This document shows positions 37,901 through 45,649 of a stretch of 64,000 nucleotides of DNA, piece after piece. The DNA lies in assembly GCA_018818925.1 (NCBI GenBank), contig JAHJQZ010000090.1:97025-161024 (forward strand), given 5' to 3'. The notes beneath the pieces were generated by a model. That model worked only from the letters and a program-made list of their open reading frames with translations. It was not told the DNA's origin and searched no databases. Position 1 is the stretch's first letter; the number at the start of each line of letters is the position of its first letter. This DNA comes from Alphaproteobacteria bacterium (GTDB lineage: Bacteria; Pseudomonadota; Alphaproteobacteria; Rhizobiales; Devosiaceae). A program made the position numbers and the translations under genes.

Positions 37901-39264
37901 ATCAGCACCTCGGGATAGACCTCGTCGCCCTGGCGGATCTCGACCAGCGTCTCGCCGCTCGGTAGATCTTCGCGCGACGCGAACGTGGCGAGGCGCGGGC
38001 CTAGAAGATCCTGTACCAGCTGCAGTTCCGGTGCAACCAGGCTGACCACGGCGGCCGGCTGTCCGATCAGGGTCTCGAGCGGCGACACGCCGATTTCCAG
38101 CGCCTCGATGTCGACCTCGGCCCCCGTGCCGGTATCGGTGACAGCGACCGGGGCGAAGCGCAGCACCGGACGGAAACTGGCGCTGAGCGACAGGGTCAGA
38201 TCGCCCAGCTCCAGCCGGATTTCGGGCGGCAGCGCGGCGCGGATCATCTGTTCGACATTGGGCTTGGCGAAGGACAGGTTGACCGGACCGATCAGCAGCA
38301 CGGCGTATATCAGCGCCAGCAGCAGCACCGGCACGCCGGCGACGAAGGCCGCGAGGCGGACCGCGAGCGGCCAGTTCCGCCGCCGTGGCGCCGCAGGCGC
38401 CGGCAGGACGGCGACATTGGCATCGGTCGCGCCGTCGGCGCCATCCGGGCGCGGCGCGTCCGGTACGATTTCGGCTGGGGCGGCGCGATCGTCGGAGAGG
38501 CTGTCGACCGAACGCGGTGGCGCAGGCGCCATCGCGTCCGGCGCCGTCGCGTCCGCCACCAACCGGCCGGCATGTGCATGAGCGACGGGCGTATCGAGAG
38601 CGGCGGCCTTGCTTGTCGCCGGCGCCGCTTTCGGCTCGCCGGAAGCAGCCTTGTCATCGGCGGCGACCGCCGGAGAGGCTCCATCCGACTCCAGAAGCAG
38701 CGTGATGTCCTCGGTCAACGCGACATCCGCCGGCGCGGCGGTTTCGCCGCCGGCATTCGTCGCATTGCTGTCGGCGTGCGCGTCCAGCAGGACGGCAAAT
38801 TCCCCCGTCCAGTCGTCTTCCGGCTGCGCCGCGGTTCCGGTCCCTGTGTCCGCAGCGCGGCTATCCGCCGTGTCGGCGGGCTGGACTTCGGCTTCGGCCA
38901 GCATGCCCGCCCCGGTGGTCTCCGCCGGCTCGACCGGCCCGCCTGCACCCGCCGCATCGGCAAGGGCCGGCGCCCCGGCGCTTTCCTCCGCGGTTTCGGT
39001 GTGCAGCCCATCCGTCGTCTGGTGTGCCTGACGCCGGTCGGCCGGTCGCGGACGCTCCTTGGCGTGCGGGGTATAGTCACGCACCTTAGCGAGCGCCGCC
39101 TTGAGGTCCGGCGCCGGCGCCGCGGATTCGTCCGGTTTCGCCGGGTCGACCGATTCCACTCCGGAGCCCATGTCGGGCCCGTCGCCGCTCCGGCCTTGGC
39201 GCACGGCATCCGCCGCGCTGGCGGTTTCGCTCGGTTTGGTGGTCAATGGCGTCGGTTGATCCAA
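34933..39264 (-). CDS. Giant AsmA/YhdP-like (DUF3971) envelope protein
   Basis: About 1443 residues. Residues 1-295 are an Ala/Pro/Asp/Glu-rich, probably disordered cytoplasmic tail. One membrane segment spans residues ~300-326 (VRLAAFVAGVPVLLLALIYA). The rest (~1100 residues) is a long periplasmic beta-rich region with AsmA-like repeats and a C-terminal AsmA-like domain (GLNNMFQQLPLIGELLGG, VNPVSLLAPGVFR). YhdP/AsmA proteins bridge the inner and outer membranes and move phospholipids. The start is placed at TTG 39264 with AAGG eight bases upstream; GTG 39297 is an alternative. The frame further upstream overlaps the peroxiredoxin gene and is not coding. Confidence 0.85.
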   Translation of the reverse strand: MDQPTPLTTKPSETASAADAVRQGRSGDGPDMGSGVESVDPAKPDESAAPAPDLKAALAKVRDYTPHAKERPRPADRRQAHQTTDGLHTETAEESAGAPALADAAGAGGPVEPAETTGAGMLAEAEVQPADTADSRAADTGTGTAAQPEDDWTGEFAVLLDAHADSNATNAGGETAAPADVALTEDITLLLESDGASPAVAADDKAASGEPKAAPATSKAAALDTPVAHAHAGRLVADATAPDAMAPAPPRSVDSLSDDRAAPAEIVPDAPRPDGADGATDANVAVLPAPAAPRRRNWPLAVRLAAFVAGVPVLLLALIYAVLLIGPVNLSFAKPNVEQMIRAALPPEIRLELGDLTLSLSASFRPVLRFAPVAVTDTGTGAEVDIEALEIGVSPLETLIGQPAAVVSLVAPELQLVQDLLGPRLATFASREDLPSGETLVEIRQGDEVYPEVLIGPDGLKVSGPPPRGDGVGIRSDNEWLVYNLEGLEHLLADFEGQAVGGRLARFEVRGGIFEMLDPVYGIMRRFDDLDLVVTPFSGGRPTKGTIRAVLAGREIAGAFEHRAIDTGGAELGFSIQNLDFASLIPALDDPAGMMAIRGAGALGGTIVYDRAGGAATSGQFTVDLGGTQFRLREDMFPVTRADLVLDWQPGDSRFLISQGAMEVGDSSVRFDGEVVFGLNDYYGPVFSAGLMLRDLTLSPYDLGKPAEPFDEVSIRAWAAPLYGAIGLDRMVATKPGVEIRASGRFDMIRSGIGIDLEVGGEGASVDDLKRLWPYFIAPGGRDWFVEHVKTGRMTTGSLRFDLPVGTIDPNADDAPLPPDSGWINLRATDVTIIPTEGFSPVALGGEVELTLRDNETFVELGTTRIVSEDGQFAVSDLSVDIDASARHESVIEFSGDVSGDIPALIGFAESQSPGVIDGLDLPFDARALSGRVSGAAVMTMRFGADPAPLSIDYAVNGLAEDFASDVKIADRIITDGQLTFRATPDAYHVEGTAELDGMAAELMLDGGANRAADIRIASTIDAAEFEKFGFDVSDLLSGSIRFVAKPIEDGAMQLAVDLTEARVDIKDLGIAKPSRVPGTLNAEIRLDGTKTEITKIDVAFANVRLKGEMVFDAETGLVSADFSDFALSAGDSARLSIAPGEAGGYQVQIVGDQFDLKPMLRRYFALDKTSTGSPQATSVPQEISVKARLNRALGFFSTTAYNVELGLDLRGENLLDASLQGQFAEGNSVSLTTNPTTGGRLMTVAFNDAGTLLRFLNVYPRLLGGSGSLTLRTDVREKVDYGEIRIRDFSIVDEDKVAEIVGNHQDSRQLIAAGNRLNFQNGQASFIRRSDRIELVDAVVDGGSIGATLKGFIYTKARQYDLTGTYIPLFGLNNMFQQLPLIGELLGGRDGEGAFGVTFAVRGALDAPNVIVNPVSLLAPGVFRSIFEFRATEAPREDTTGQ

Positions 39265-39384
39265 TCTCCGGGCCTTGAGAATCGCATCAAGGCACACTCC
39301 CCCTTTTAGGATTATACTGGCCGCAATATGGCGCAAGACAAGGCGAATGCGCCAGTATCGCCTGCCGAACCGAGGATTCGCACC

Positions 39385-39864
39385 ATGACCGCACTGGCAG
39401 CGGGCGCTCCCGCCCCGCTTTTCACCCTGTCCTGCGACGACGGCGCGTCTTTCGACCTTTTTTCCGAGCGTGGCCGGTTCGTGGTGCTGTTCTTTTATCC
39501 CGAGGACGATACCGAAGGCTGCACCATCGAGAACCGCGAGTTTTCCGACCTTGCGCCGGACTTCGCCGAACTGGGTGCGACGCTCGTCGGCATTTCGCCG
39601 AACGCGATCGAGCAACACGCCCGATTCCGCCGGAAATACGGCCTCGAGATGCGGCTCGCCGCCGATCCGGACCGTATCGCCATTGAGGCCTATGGTATCT
39701 GGGGCGAGAAAACGACGTTCGGCCATGCCTATGTCGGTCTCATCCGCACCACCTTCATCATCGCCCCGGACGGCACGATCGCCGAGATCATCCCCGTCCC
39801 CCGCATCAGGGGACACGCCGCCCGCATACTCGAGCGCATCCGCCATTTGCGGGCAAAAAACTGA
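39385..39864 (+). CDS. Bcp/PrxQ-type peroxiredoxin
   Basis: A 159-residue thioredoxin-fold peroxidase that reduces H2O2 and lipid peroxides. The peroxidatic cysteine is in PEDDTEGCTIENREFSDL, where the family usually has TPGCT. The second cysteine five residues later in two-Cys PrxQ is absent, so it is a one-Cys form. The start is ATG 39385 (MTALAAGAPAPLF) with GAGG nine bases upstream; ATG 39328 is an alternative. It diverges from the AsmA-like gene by 120 bases. Confidence 0.88.
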   Translation: MTALAAGAPAPLFTLSCDDGASFDLFSERGRFVVLFFYPEDDTEGCTIENREFSDLAPDFAELGATLVGISPNAIEQHARFRRKYGLEMRLAADPDRIAIEAYGIWGEKTTFGHAYVGLIRTTFIIAPDGTIAEIIPVPRIRGHAARILERIRHLRAKN

Positions 39865-39935
39865 GCTTGGGCCTTTATTAACCATAATCGCGCAAGATTC
39901 CGGCGTTTTTCAGTGTGTCGCGTCGGAGTAGTCGG

Positions 39936-41045
39936 TTGCGTAAAGTGGCGTCATCCCTTGGTTCGGGCCGCAAGCCCCCGCCGCGCGTCGGCATTTCGCC
40001 GGCGCTGTTTTACGGCGTTACGGTGCTTTTGCTCGCCATCAATGCCGGGCTTGTGCTGTTGCTGAGCATGAACGAGGACATTGCCCGCCTCGTCAGCCCG
40101 GCCGCCGACGCCCGCATCGCCCTCTACGAGACCCGCATTGCCGATCTCAGGACCGAAATCGACCGGCTGAACTCGCGCCAATATGCCCGCGAGGGCGACG
40201 TCAATCTGCAAGTGCGCGAGCTGGTGCAGCAGCAGGAAGACCTCGGCGAACAGCAGCAGATCGTGCGCGCCCTCGCCCGCATGGCCGAGGATCTCGGCCT
40301 TGTCGCCGGCGATGCGCCGGCGCCCCTGCCCGCCGCCGCGCGGCCAGGCGACATGGCAGCGCTTTCGCTCGGCAGCATCGGCACGGCGCTTAGCGACATG
40401 CAGGCGGAAAACCGCGCCACCATGACGGCCCTCGCCGAGCGCGCCCGCTCGGCCGGCGACACGATCGCCGAAACGCTTCGATCCGTCGGTATCGCGGCCG
40501 CCGAACCCGCAATCGGCGGGCCGTTCGAACCGGCTCTCGCCGATCCGGCTTCTGCCCTGACTGAGTCGGCAAATGCCGTGGCCCAGCAATTGCGCCGCTA
40601 CGCCGCCATTCGCGACGCCGCCGCCGAGGCGCCGGTGCACCGCCCGCTCGTGGGCGCCCTGCGTCTCAGTTCGCCCTTCGGCAACCGCACCGACCCTTTC
40701 ACCGGCGGCGCGGCCTTCCATTCCGGTTCCGATTTCGCCGCCGCGACGGGTACGAACGTGCTGGCCGCTGGCGCCGGCCGCGTCACCTTCGCCGGCGAGA
40801 AATCGGGCTATGGCAACATGGTCGAGATCGACCATGGCGACGGCATCGTCTCGCGCTACGGCCATATGTCGGCCATCCTGGTCGGCGAAGGCGACGCCAT
40901 CTCGACCGGCGACGCCGTCGGCAGGGTCGGCTCCACCGGCCGCTCGACCGGCCCGCACCTGCATTTCGAAATCCGCCGTGCTGGCGCCCCGATTGATCCG
41001 AGCGCTTTCCTCAAGGCTGGCAGAGTATTACAGGCGATTCTTTAG
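39936..41045 (+). CDS. M23-family peptidoglycan peptidase (membrane-anchored)
   Basis: 369 residues. One N-terminal membrane segment (ALFYGVTVLLLAINAGLVLL), a coiled coil (residues ~60-110, LRTEIDRLNSRQY...) and a C-terminal LytM/M23 zinc-peptidase domain (residues ~240-360). The domain has the ligands HSGSDFA and GPHLHFEIRR, both intact, so it should cut or activate cutting of peptidoglycan cross-links. The start is TTG 39936 with GGAG seven bases upstream; GTG 39915 is an alternative. A TTAACCAT sequence (39878-39885) resembles a CtrA half-site. Confidence 0.9.
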   Translation: MRKVASSLGSGRKPPPRVGISPALFYGVTVLLLAINAGLVLLLSMNEDIARLVSPAADARIALYETRIADLRTEIDRLNSRQYAREGDVNLQVRELVQQQEDLGEQQQIVRALARMAEDLGLVAGDAPAPLPAAARPGDMAALSLGSIGTALSDMQAENRATMTALAERARSAGDTIAETLRSVGIAAAEPAIGGPFEPALADPASALTESANAVAQQLRRYAAIRDAAAEAPVHRPLVGALRLSSPFGNRTDPFTGGAAFHSGSDFAAATGTNVLAAGAGRVTFAGEKSGYGNMVEIDHGDGIVSRYGHMSAILVGEGDAISTGDAVGRVGSTGRSTGPHLHFEIRRAGAPIDPSAFLKAGRVLQAIL

Positions 41046-41055
41046 GCTGACTGAT

Positions 41056-41077
41056 AAGAAAAAGCCTCGTCTCGAGG
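41056..41077 (-). terminator. Terminator after prfB
   Basis: On the minus strand CCTCG-AGA-CGAGG is followed by CTTTTTCTT, starting 19 bases after the prfB stop. A weaker mirrored form could also end the convergent M23 gene transcript. Confidence 0.7.
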
Positions 41078-41095
41078 AGACATTTTCACGCGGCC

Positions 41096-42206
41096 CTACT
41101 TCGCCTCATTGCCGACGCGATGCGCCAGCGACGCCTCGAGAAACATGTCGAGATCACCATCGAGCACGTTGGCGGGCTGCATGCTCTCGACCTCGGTACG
41201 CAAATCCTTGACGAGCTGATAGGGCTGCAGCACGTAGGAACGGATCTGGTGGCCCCAGCCGATCTCCGATTTCGTGCTCTCGATCTCCGTGGCCGCTTCC
41301 TCGCGCTTTTGCAGTTCGGCCTCGTAGAGCCGCGATTTCAGCATGGCCATGGCTGTGGCGCGGTTCTTGTGCTGGGAGCGCTCCTGCTGACAGGCCACAA
41401 CGATGCCCGAGGGCACATGGGTGATGCGGATGGCGCTGTCGGTGGTGTTGACGTGCTGGCCGCCGGCCCCCGAGGAGCGGTAGGTGTCGATCCTCAGATC
41501 GGCCTCGTTGATCTGGATGTCGATGGTGTCGTCGACGACCGGATAGACCCAGACGCTCGAAAAGCTCGTATGGCGCCGCGCCGCGCTGTCGAAGGGCGAA
41601 ATGCGGACGAGCCGATGCACACCGCTTTCGGTCTTGAGCCAGCCATAGGCATTGTGGCCCTTGATCATGAGCGTCGCCGACTTGATGCCGGCCTCCTCGC
41701 CGTCATGATACTCCATCATCTCGACCTTGAACTTGCGCCGCTCGGCCCAGCGCGTGTACATGCGCAACAGCATGTTGGCCCAGTCCTGGCTCTCGGTGCC
41801 GCCGGCCCCGGCATGGATTTCGAGATAGGAATCGTTGCTGTCCGCCTCGCCGCTCAACAGCGTTTCGACACGCAGCCGCTCGGCCTGCTCGTGCAGTTCG
41901 GTGAGCGCCGCCTCGGCCTCGCCGACGATTTCGGTATCGCCCTCTTCCTCGCCGAGTTCAATCAGCCCGATATGTTCGGCGATGGCGGCTTCGAGGCGGC
42001 GGACCTCGCCGATCTGGAAGTCGAGCGACTGGCGCTCGCGCATCAGCGCCTGGGCCTTCTGGGCATCGTTCCAGAAATCAGGAGATTCGGCCTTGGCATT
42101 CAGCTCTTCGAGGCGGACGACGGCGTTGTCCCAGTCAAAGATGCCTCCTCAGCAGGCTTACGGCCTGCCTGATTTCGTCGGTCCTGGTTTCGATTTCCGC
42201 GCGCAT
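41096..42206 (-). CDS. prfB: Peptide chain release factor 2, with programmed +1 frameshift
   Basis: RF2 reads UGA and UAA stops. It starts at ATG 42206, reads 23 codons ([20 protein letters not shown]...HL) to an in-frame TGA at 42137-42135, then shifts +1 at CTT-T and continues [20 protein letters not shown], giving about 369 residues. The core includes the GGQ motif ([20 protein letters not shown]) and the RF2 SPF motif (VRISPFDS) in place of the RF1 PxT. It is the last gene of amiC-mrcA-prfB on this strand and is followed by a terminator. Confidence 0.97.
42134..42149 (-). promoter_or_regulatory. prfB autoregulatory frameshift site
   Basis: AGGAGGCATCTTTGAC. A Shine-Dalgarno-like AGGAGG lies three bases before CTT-TGA-C, the classic arrangement. 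When RF2 is scarce the ribosome slips +1 on CTT and makes full-length RF2; when it is plentiful, termination gives a 23-residue peptide. Confidence 0.95.
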
Positions 42207-42454
42207 GTTCGTATCCAATGCATTTTCAGGCCGGTGCGATAGCCGGTCTGCGGCGATGGATCAACCCCGGCGCCGTTGCGCCCGTTCAGCGCCGTGCCGC
42301 CCGGTTGAGACGCTGCGACAATCCTGCGCACTTGCGGTCGCCCGCCTCAATCCGCATTTAGGCGGTGCAGATTGCAGAATTTTCTTTGCAATCGAGCAAC
42401 GCCACCCGGCCAGCCGGCCGGAACCCATCAAACGCCAATCCCCAAAGGCAATCC

Positions 42455-42952
42455 ATGTTCAATGTTGAACTGATCGACACCGACGAGAAACGCATTGTCG
42501 GCCCGGTCCTGCACACCAGTTTCCTCGACAATCTCCAGGCCAGGGAAGTCCCCGACTTCTTTCACAGGATCATGGACGACGGCACGCTCGACGCCGTCCC
42601 CGATCGCATCAACGCCAACCAGATCTGTGCATTCGTCAAGCCGCCGGACTCGCCGGAATTCGACTATTACATGGCCGTCGAGGTGTCTGGGTTCGACCAC
42701 GTTCCCGCTGACATGAAGAGCTTGATCCTTCCGGCCTGCCGCTGCGCCACCACCTCACTGGTCAAGCGCGGCAATGCCGACGTCATGGCGGCGATGCGCT
42801 ATATCATGCAGGACTGGATGACGGCCAATGGCCTGAGGCCCGACTTCTCGCTTCCCGCCTTCATCTATTACGACGACCGCTTCCTGCCGATCTTCAAGGC
42901 CAAGGGCTATGCCGGCAATCCGGTGGCGCAGCTCTTTGTCCCGGTGATGTGA
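42455..42952 (+). CDS. GyrI-like / effector-binding domain protein
   Basis: A 165-residue single-domain protein resembling the GyrI-like effector-binding fold also seen fused to AraC proteins (compare the gene at 6234-7058). Typical elements are FDYYMAVEVSGFDHVPADMK and the aromatic-rich C-terminus. It lacks a DNA-binding domain and probably binds or sequesters a small hydrophobic ligand. The start is ATG 42455 (MFNVELIDTDEKR) with AAAGG upstream. It stands alone between prfB and a repeat. Confidence 0.75.
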   Translation: MFNVELIDTDEKRIVGPVLHTSFLDNLQAREVPDFFHRIMDDGTLDAVPDRINANQICAFVKPPDSPEFDYYMAVEVSGFDHVPADMKSLILPACRCATTSLVKRGNADVMAAMRYIMQDWMTANGLRPDFSLPAFIYYDDRFLPIFKAKGYAGNPVAQLFVPVM

Positions 42953-42971
42953 GGCGCGGCGGCGCGTTCCA

Positions 42972-43124
42972 GAGCGGCGCGCGTTCAAATCGAACCGCGT
43001 CGCCGCTCCGTCTGTGTGTGGTCGCATCGCCTTCTCGCCTCCAATCGTGCCACTGGCACGATTGGCCAAACGACGGTTCGAAGTGCGCAGAACCGGTTTC
43101 CACTTCTGCGCACGATGCTCTAAA
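42972..43124. repeat. Dispersed intergenic repeat, family A, copy 2, with inserted hairpin
   Basis: Shares GAGCGGCGCGCGTTCAA, GAACCGCGTCGCCGC, TGTGGTCGCATCG and ACCGGTTTCCACTTCTGCGC with the copy at 16590-16690. Between these blocks lies a perfect 11-bp hairpin with a 3-base loop at 43041-43065 (CCAATCGTGCC-ACT-GGCACGATTGG) that the other copy lacks. It lies between the convergent genes 42455-42952 and mrcA and may help end transcription. Confidence 0.6.
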
Positions 43125-45546
43125 ACAGCCCGCCGCGGCCGGCGTTCGGATCGGCGAACCCGTCCTCGAGATTGAGGAAGGCGCTCGAATCGACGCCGAT
43201 CACCGAGGTGACGAGGTTCGGTCCGGTCCCCGGCTTGAAGGCCTCGAGAATGGCCGCCTCGCCGGAAATGGCGGCGACGCCGGTGGCCGGGTCGATCCAT
43301 TCCTGGCTCATGCCCGAAGGCATGTTGAACGGCGTCGGCGGCTTGCCCTCGAGGGCCTTTTCCATGAAGTTCGTGAAGATCGGCGCAGCGAAGGTGCTGC
43401 CCGTTGCCTGCCGGCCCATCGAGCGCGGGTTGTCGTAGCCGACATAGACCCCGACCGCCAGTTCCGGGGTGAAGCCAACGAACCAGGCGTCCTTGTAGTC
43501 CGAGGACGTGCCGGTCTTGCCGGCCACCGGCCGGTTGAGCCGGCGCGCTTCGGTGCCGGTGCCGCGCCGGATCACGCCCTCCATCATCGAGGTGATCTGG
43601 TAGGCGGTCATCGGGTCCAGCACCTGCTCGCGATTGTCGATGATCAGCGGCTCGGGCTGGTTGTTCCATTCCTCGACGACGCAGCCGTCGCAGACGCGCT
43701 CGTCGTGCTTGAAGATGGTGGTGCCGTAGCGATCCTGGACGCGGTCGATCAGGGTCGGGGTGATGCGGCGTCCGCCATTGGCGATGGTGGCGTAGGCCGA
43801 GGTCATTTGCAGGTCGGTCGTCTCGCCGGCGCCGAGCGCCATCGACAAGACCGGCAGCAGGTCGCCATAGATGCCGAACAGCTTGAAGTATTCGACCACG
43901 AGCGGCATGCCGATATCCTTGGCCAGCCTGACCGTCATGACGTTTCGCGAATTCTCGATGCCGCGCCTCAGGGTCTGCGGCCCGTAGAATTCCTGGGCGT
44001 AGTTTTCCGGCCGCCACACCGATCCGTCGGGATTGACGATTTCGAGCGGCGCGTCGAGCACCACCGAGGCCGGCGTGTAGCCGTTGTCGAGCGCCGCCGA
44101 ATAAACGATCGGCTTGATCGACGAGCCGGGCTGCCTGAGCGCCTGCGTTGCTCGGTTGAATTCCGAGGCGTCGAACGAAAATCCGCCCACCATGGCCAGC
44201 ACGCGCCCGGTGCGCGGGTCCATGGCAACGATGGCGCCTTCGACCTCGGGCACCTGTTCGAGCGTATAGACGCCTTCCTCGTCCGCGACGGCGCTGACAT
44301 AGACGACATCGCCGACATGGAGGACCTCGCCAAGCTTTTTGGAGATCCAAGAAATCGTCCGGCCCGGCAGCGATGCGGTCACGCGGTCGGGCAGCATCCG
44401 GTCATCGACATCGGTGCCGGGCCTCAAACCGATCCTGGCCTCGTTGGTGTCCAGTTCGAGCACCACGGCGAGGGTCCATTCCGGCACGTCGCTGAGTGGC
44501 TTGACGGCGTTGATCGCCGCGCCCCAGTCGCCGCCCGAGACGTCGATCGTCGCCACGGGACCGTGGAAGCCCTTGGTGCGGTCGTAATCGATCAGCCCGT
44601 CCATCAGCGCCCGGCGCGCCTGTTCCTGCATCTTTGGATCGAGCGTCGTCCTGACGCTGAGGCCCCCGCCATAAAGCTGGTCCTCGCCATAGAGCTTGGC
44701 GAGTTCACGGCGGACCTCCTCGGTGAAATACTCGGCGGCATAGACGCGCGTACCGGTTTCGCGCGGCACGACGTCGAGGCTGTCCTTCTTGGCATCCTCG
44801 CCGTCTTTAGCCGTGATATAGCCGTTCTCGACCATGCGATCGAGCACCCAGTTGCGCCGTTCGATGGCGGCCCTTGGGTGTTTGAACGGGTGGTAATTAT
44901 TGGCGCCCTTGGGCAGCGCCGCCAGATAGGCAACCTCGGAAAGCTTCAGCTCGTAGAGCGCCTTGTCGAAATAATTGAGTGCCGCCGCCGCGACGCCATA
45001 GGTCTGGCCGCCAAACGAACCCATGAAGATTTCATTGAGATAAAGCTCGAGAATCCGGTCCTTGGAAAAGGTCGTTTCGATTCGGATGGCGATCAGCGCT
45101 TCCTTGGCCTTGCGTTCCCAGGTCTGCTCGGAGGAGAGCAGGAAGTTCTTTGCAACCTGCTGGGTGATCGTCGAGCCGCCGCCCTGGATTGCACTGTCGC
45201 CCTCGACGCGCGCCAGGAAATTGTCCCTGAGGGCACGGATGGTGCCGTCGAGCGAGATGCCGCCGTGGCTGTAGAAATCCTTGTCCTCGGCGGAAAGGAA
45301 GGCCTCGACGACGATGGGCGGAATGGTCTCGATCGGCTGGAACAGCCGGCGCTCGCGCGCATATTCGGCCAACAGCGTGCCGTCCGCCGCATGGACGCGG
45401 GTGGTGACCGGCGGCTGGTAGTCCTTGAGCACGGTGTAGTCGGGCAAATCCGCCGACAGCACCGAGATGTACCAGGCCACCCCGCCGATGGCGATCAGTC
45501 CGACAAAGACCGAAAAGCCGAAAAACCAGCTCAGAATGCGCAGCAT
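43120..45546 (-). CDS. mrcA: Class A penicillin-binding protein 1A
   Basis: An 808-residue bifunctional peptidoglycan synthase. Membrane anchor at residues 8-28. The GT51 glycosyltransferase domain has AFLSAEDKDFYSHGGIS and GGGSTITQQVAKN, an OB-like insert follows, and the transpeptidase domain has SSIK (RQPGSSIKPIVYS), SRN (GIENSRNVMTV) and KTGT (VAGKTGTSSDYKD). All catalytic motifs are intact. It lies between amiC and prfB as in other Hyphomicrobiales; the gap to amiC is 103 bases. Confidence 0.96.
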   Translation of the reverse strand: MLRILSWFFGFSVFVGLIAIGGVAWYISVLSADLPDYTVLKDYQPPVTTRVHAADGTLLAEYARERRLFQPIETIPPIVVEAFLSAEDKDFYSHGGISLDGTIRALRDNFLARVEGDSAIQGGGSTITQQVAKNFLLSSEQTWERKAKEALIAIRIETTFSKDRILELYLNEIFMGSFGGQTYGVAAAALNYFDKALYELKLSEVAYLAALPKGANNYHPFKHPRAAIERRNWVLDRMVENGYITAKDGEDAKKDSLDVVPRETGTRVYAAEYFTEEVRRELAKLYGEDQLYGGGLSVRTTLDPKMQEQARRALMDGLIDYDRTKGFHGPVATIDVSGGDWGAAINAVKPLSDVPEWTLAVVLELDTNEARIGLRPGTDVDDRMLPDRVTASLPGRTISWISKKLGEVLHVGDVVYVSAVADEEGVYTLEQVPEVEGAIVAMDPRTGRVLAMVGGFSFDASEFNRATQALRQPGSSIKPIVYSAALDNGYTPASVVLDAPLEIVNPDGSVWRPENYAQEFYGPQTLRRGIENSRNVMTVRLAKDIGMPLVVEYFKLFGIYGDLLPVLSMALGAGETTDLQMTSAYATIANGGRRITPTLIDRVQDRYGTTIFKHDERVCDGCVVEEWNNQPEPLIIDNREQVLDPMTAYQITSMMEGVIRRGTGTEARRLNRPVAGKTGTSSDYKDAWFVGFTPELAVGVYVGYDNPRSMGRQATGSTFAAPIFTNFMEKALEGKPPTPFNMPSGMSQEWIDPATGVAAISGEAAILEAFKPGTGPNLVTSVIGVDSSAFLNLEDGFADPNAGRGGLF

Positions 45547-45649
45547 GAATGCCCGTTCCAGAATTGCCCAAACTTTGCCGTCAGATGGCGGTCTCGCCCG
45601 ACTTGACGGCGGAAATGTGGTGGCGCCGCAGGCGCGTCGACCGGTTTAA

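Noticed and set aside
42365..42454. Longer start for the GyrI-like protein at 42365
   Set aside because: The extra 30 residues have no similarity to the family and the ATG at 42455 has the better ribosome site.
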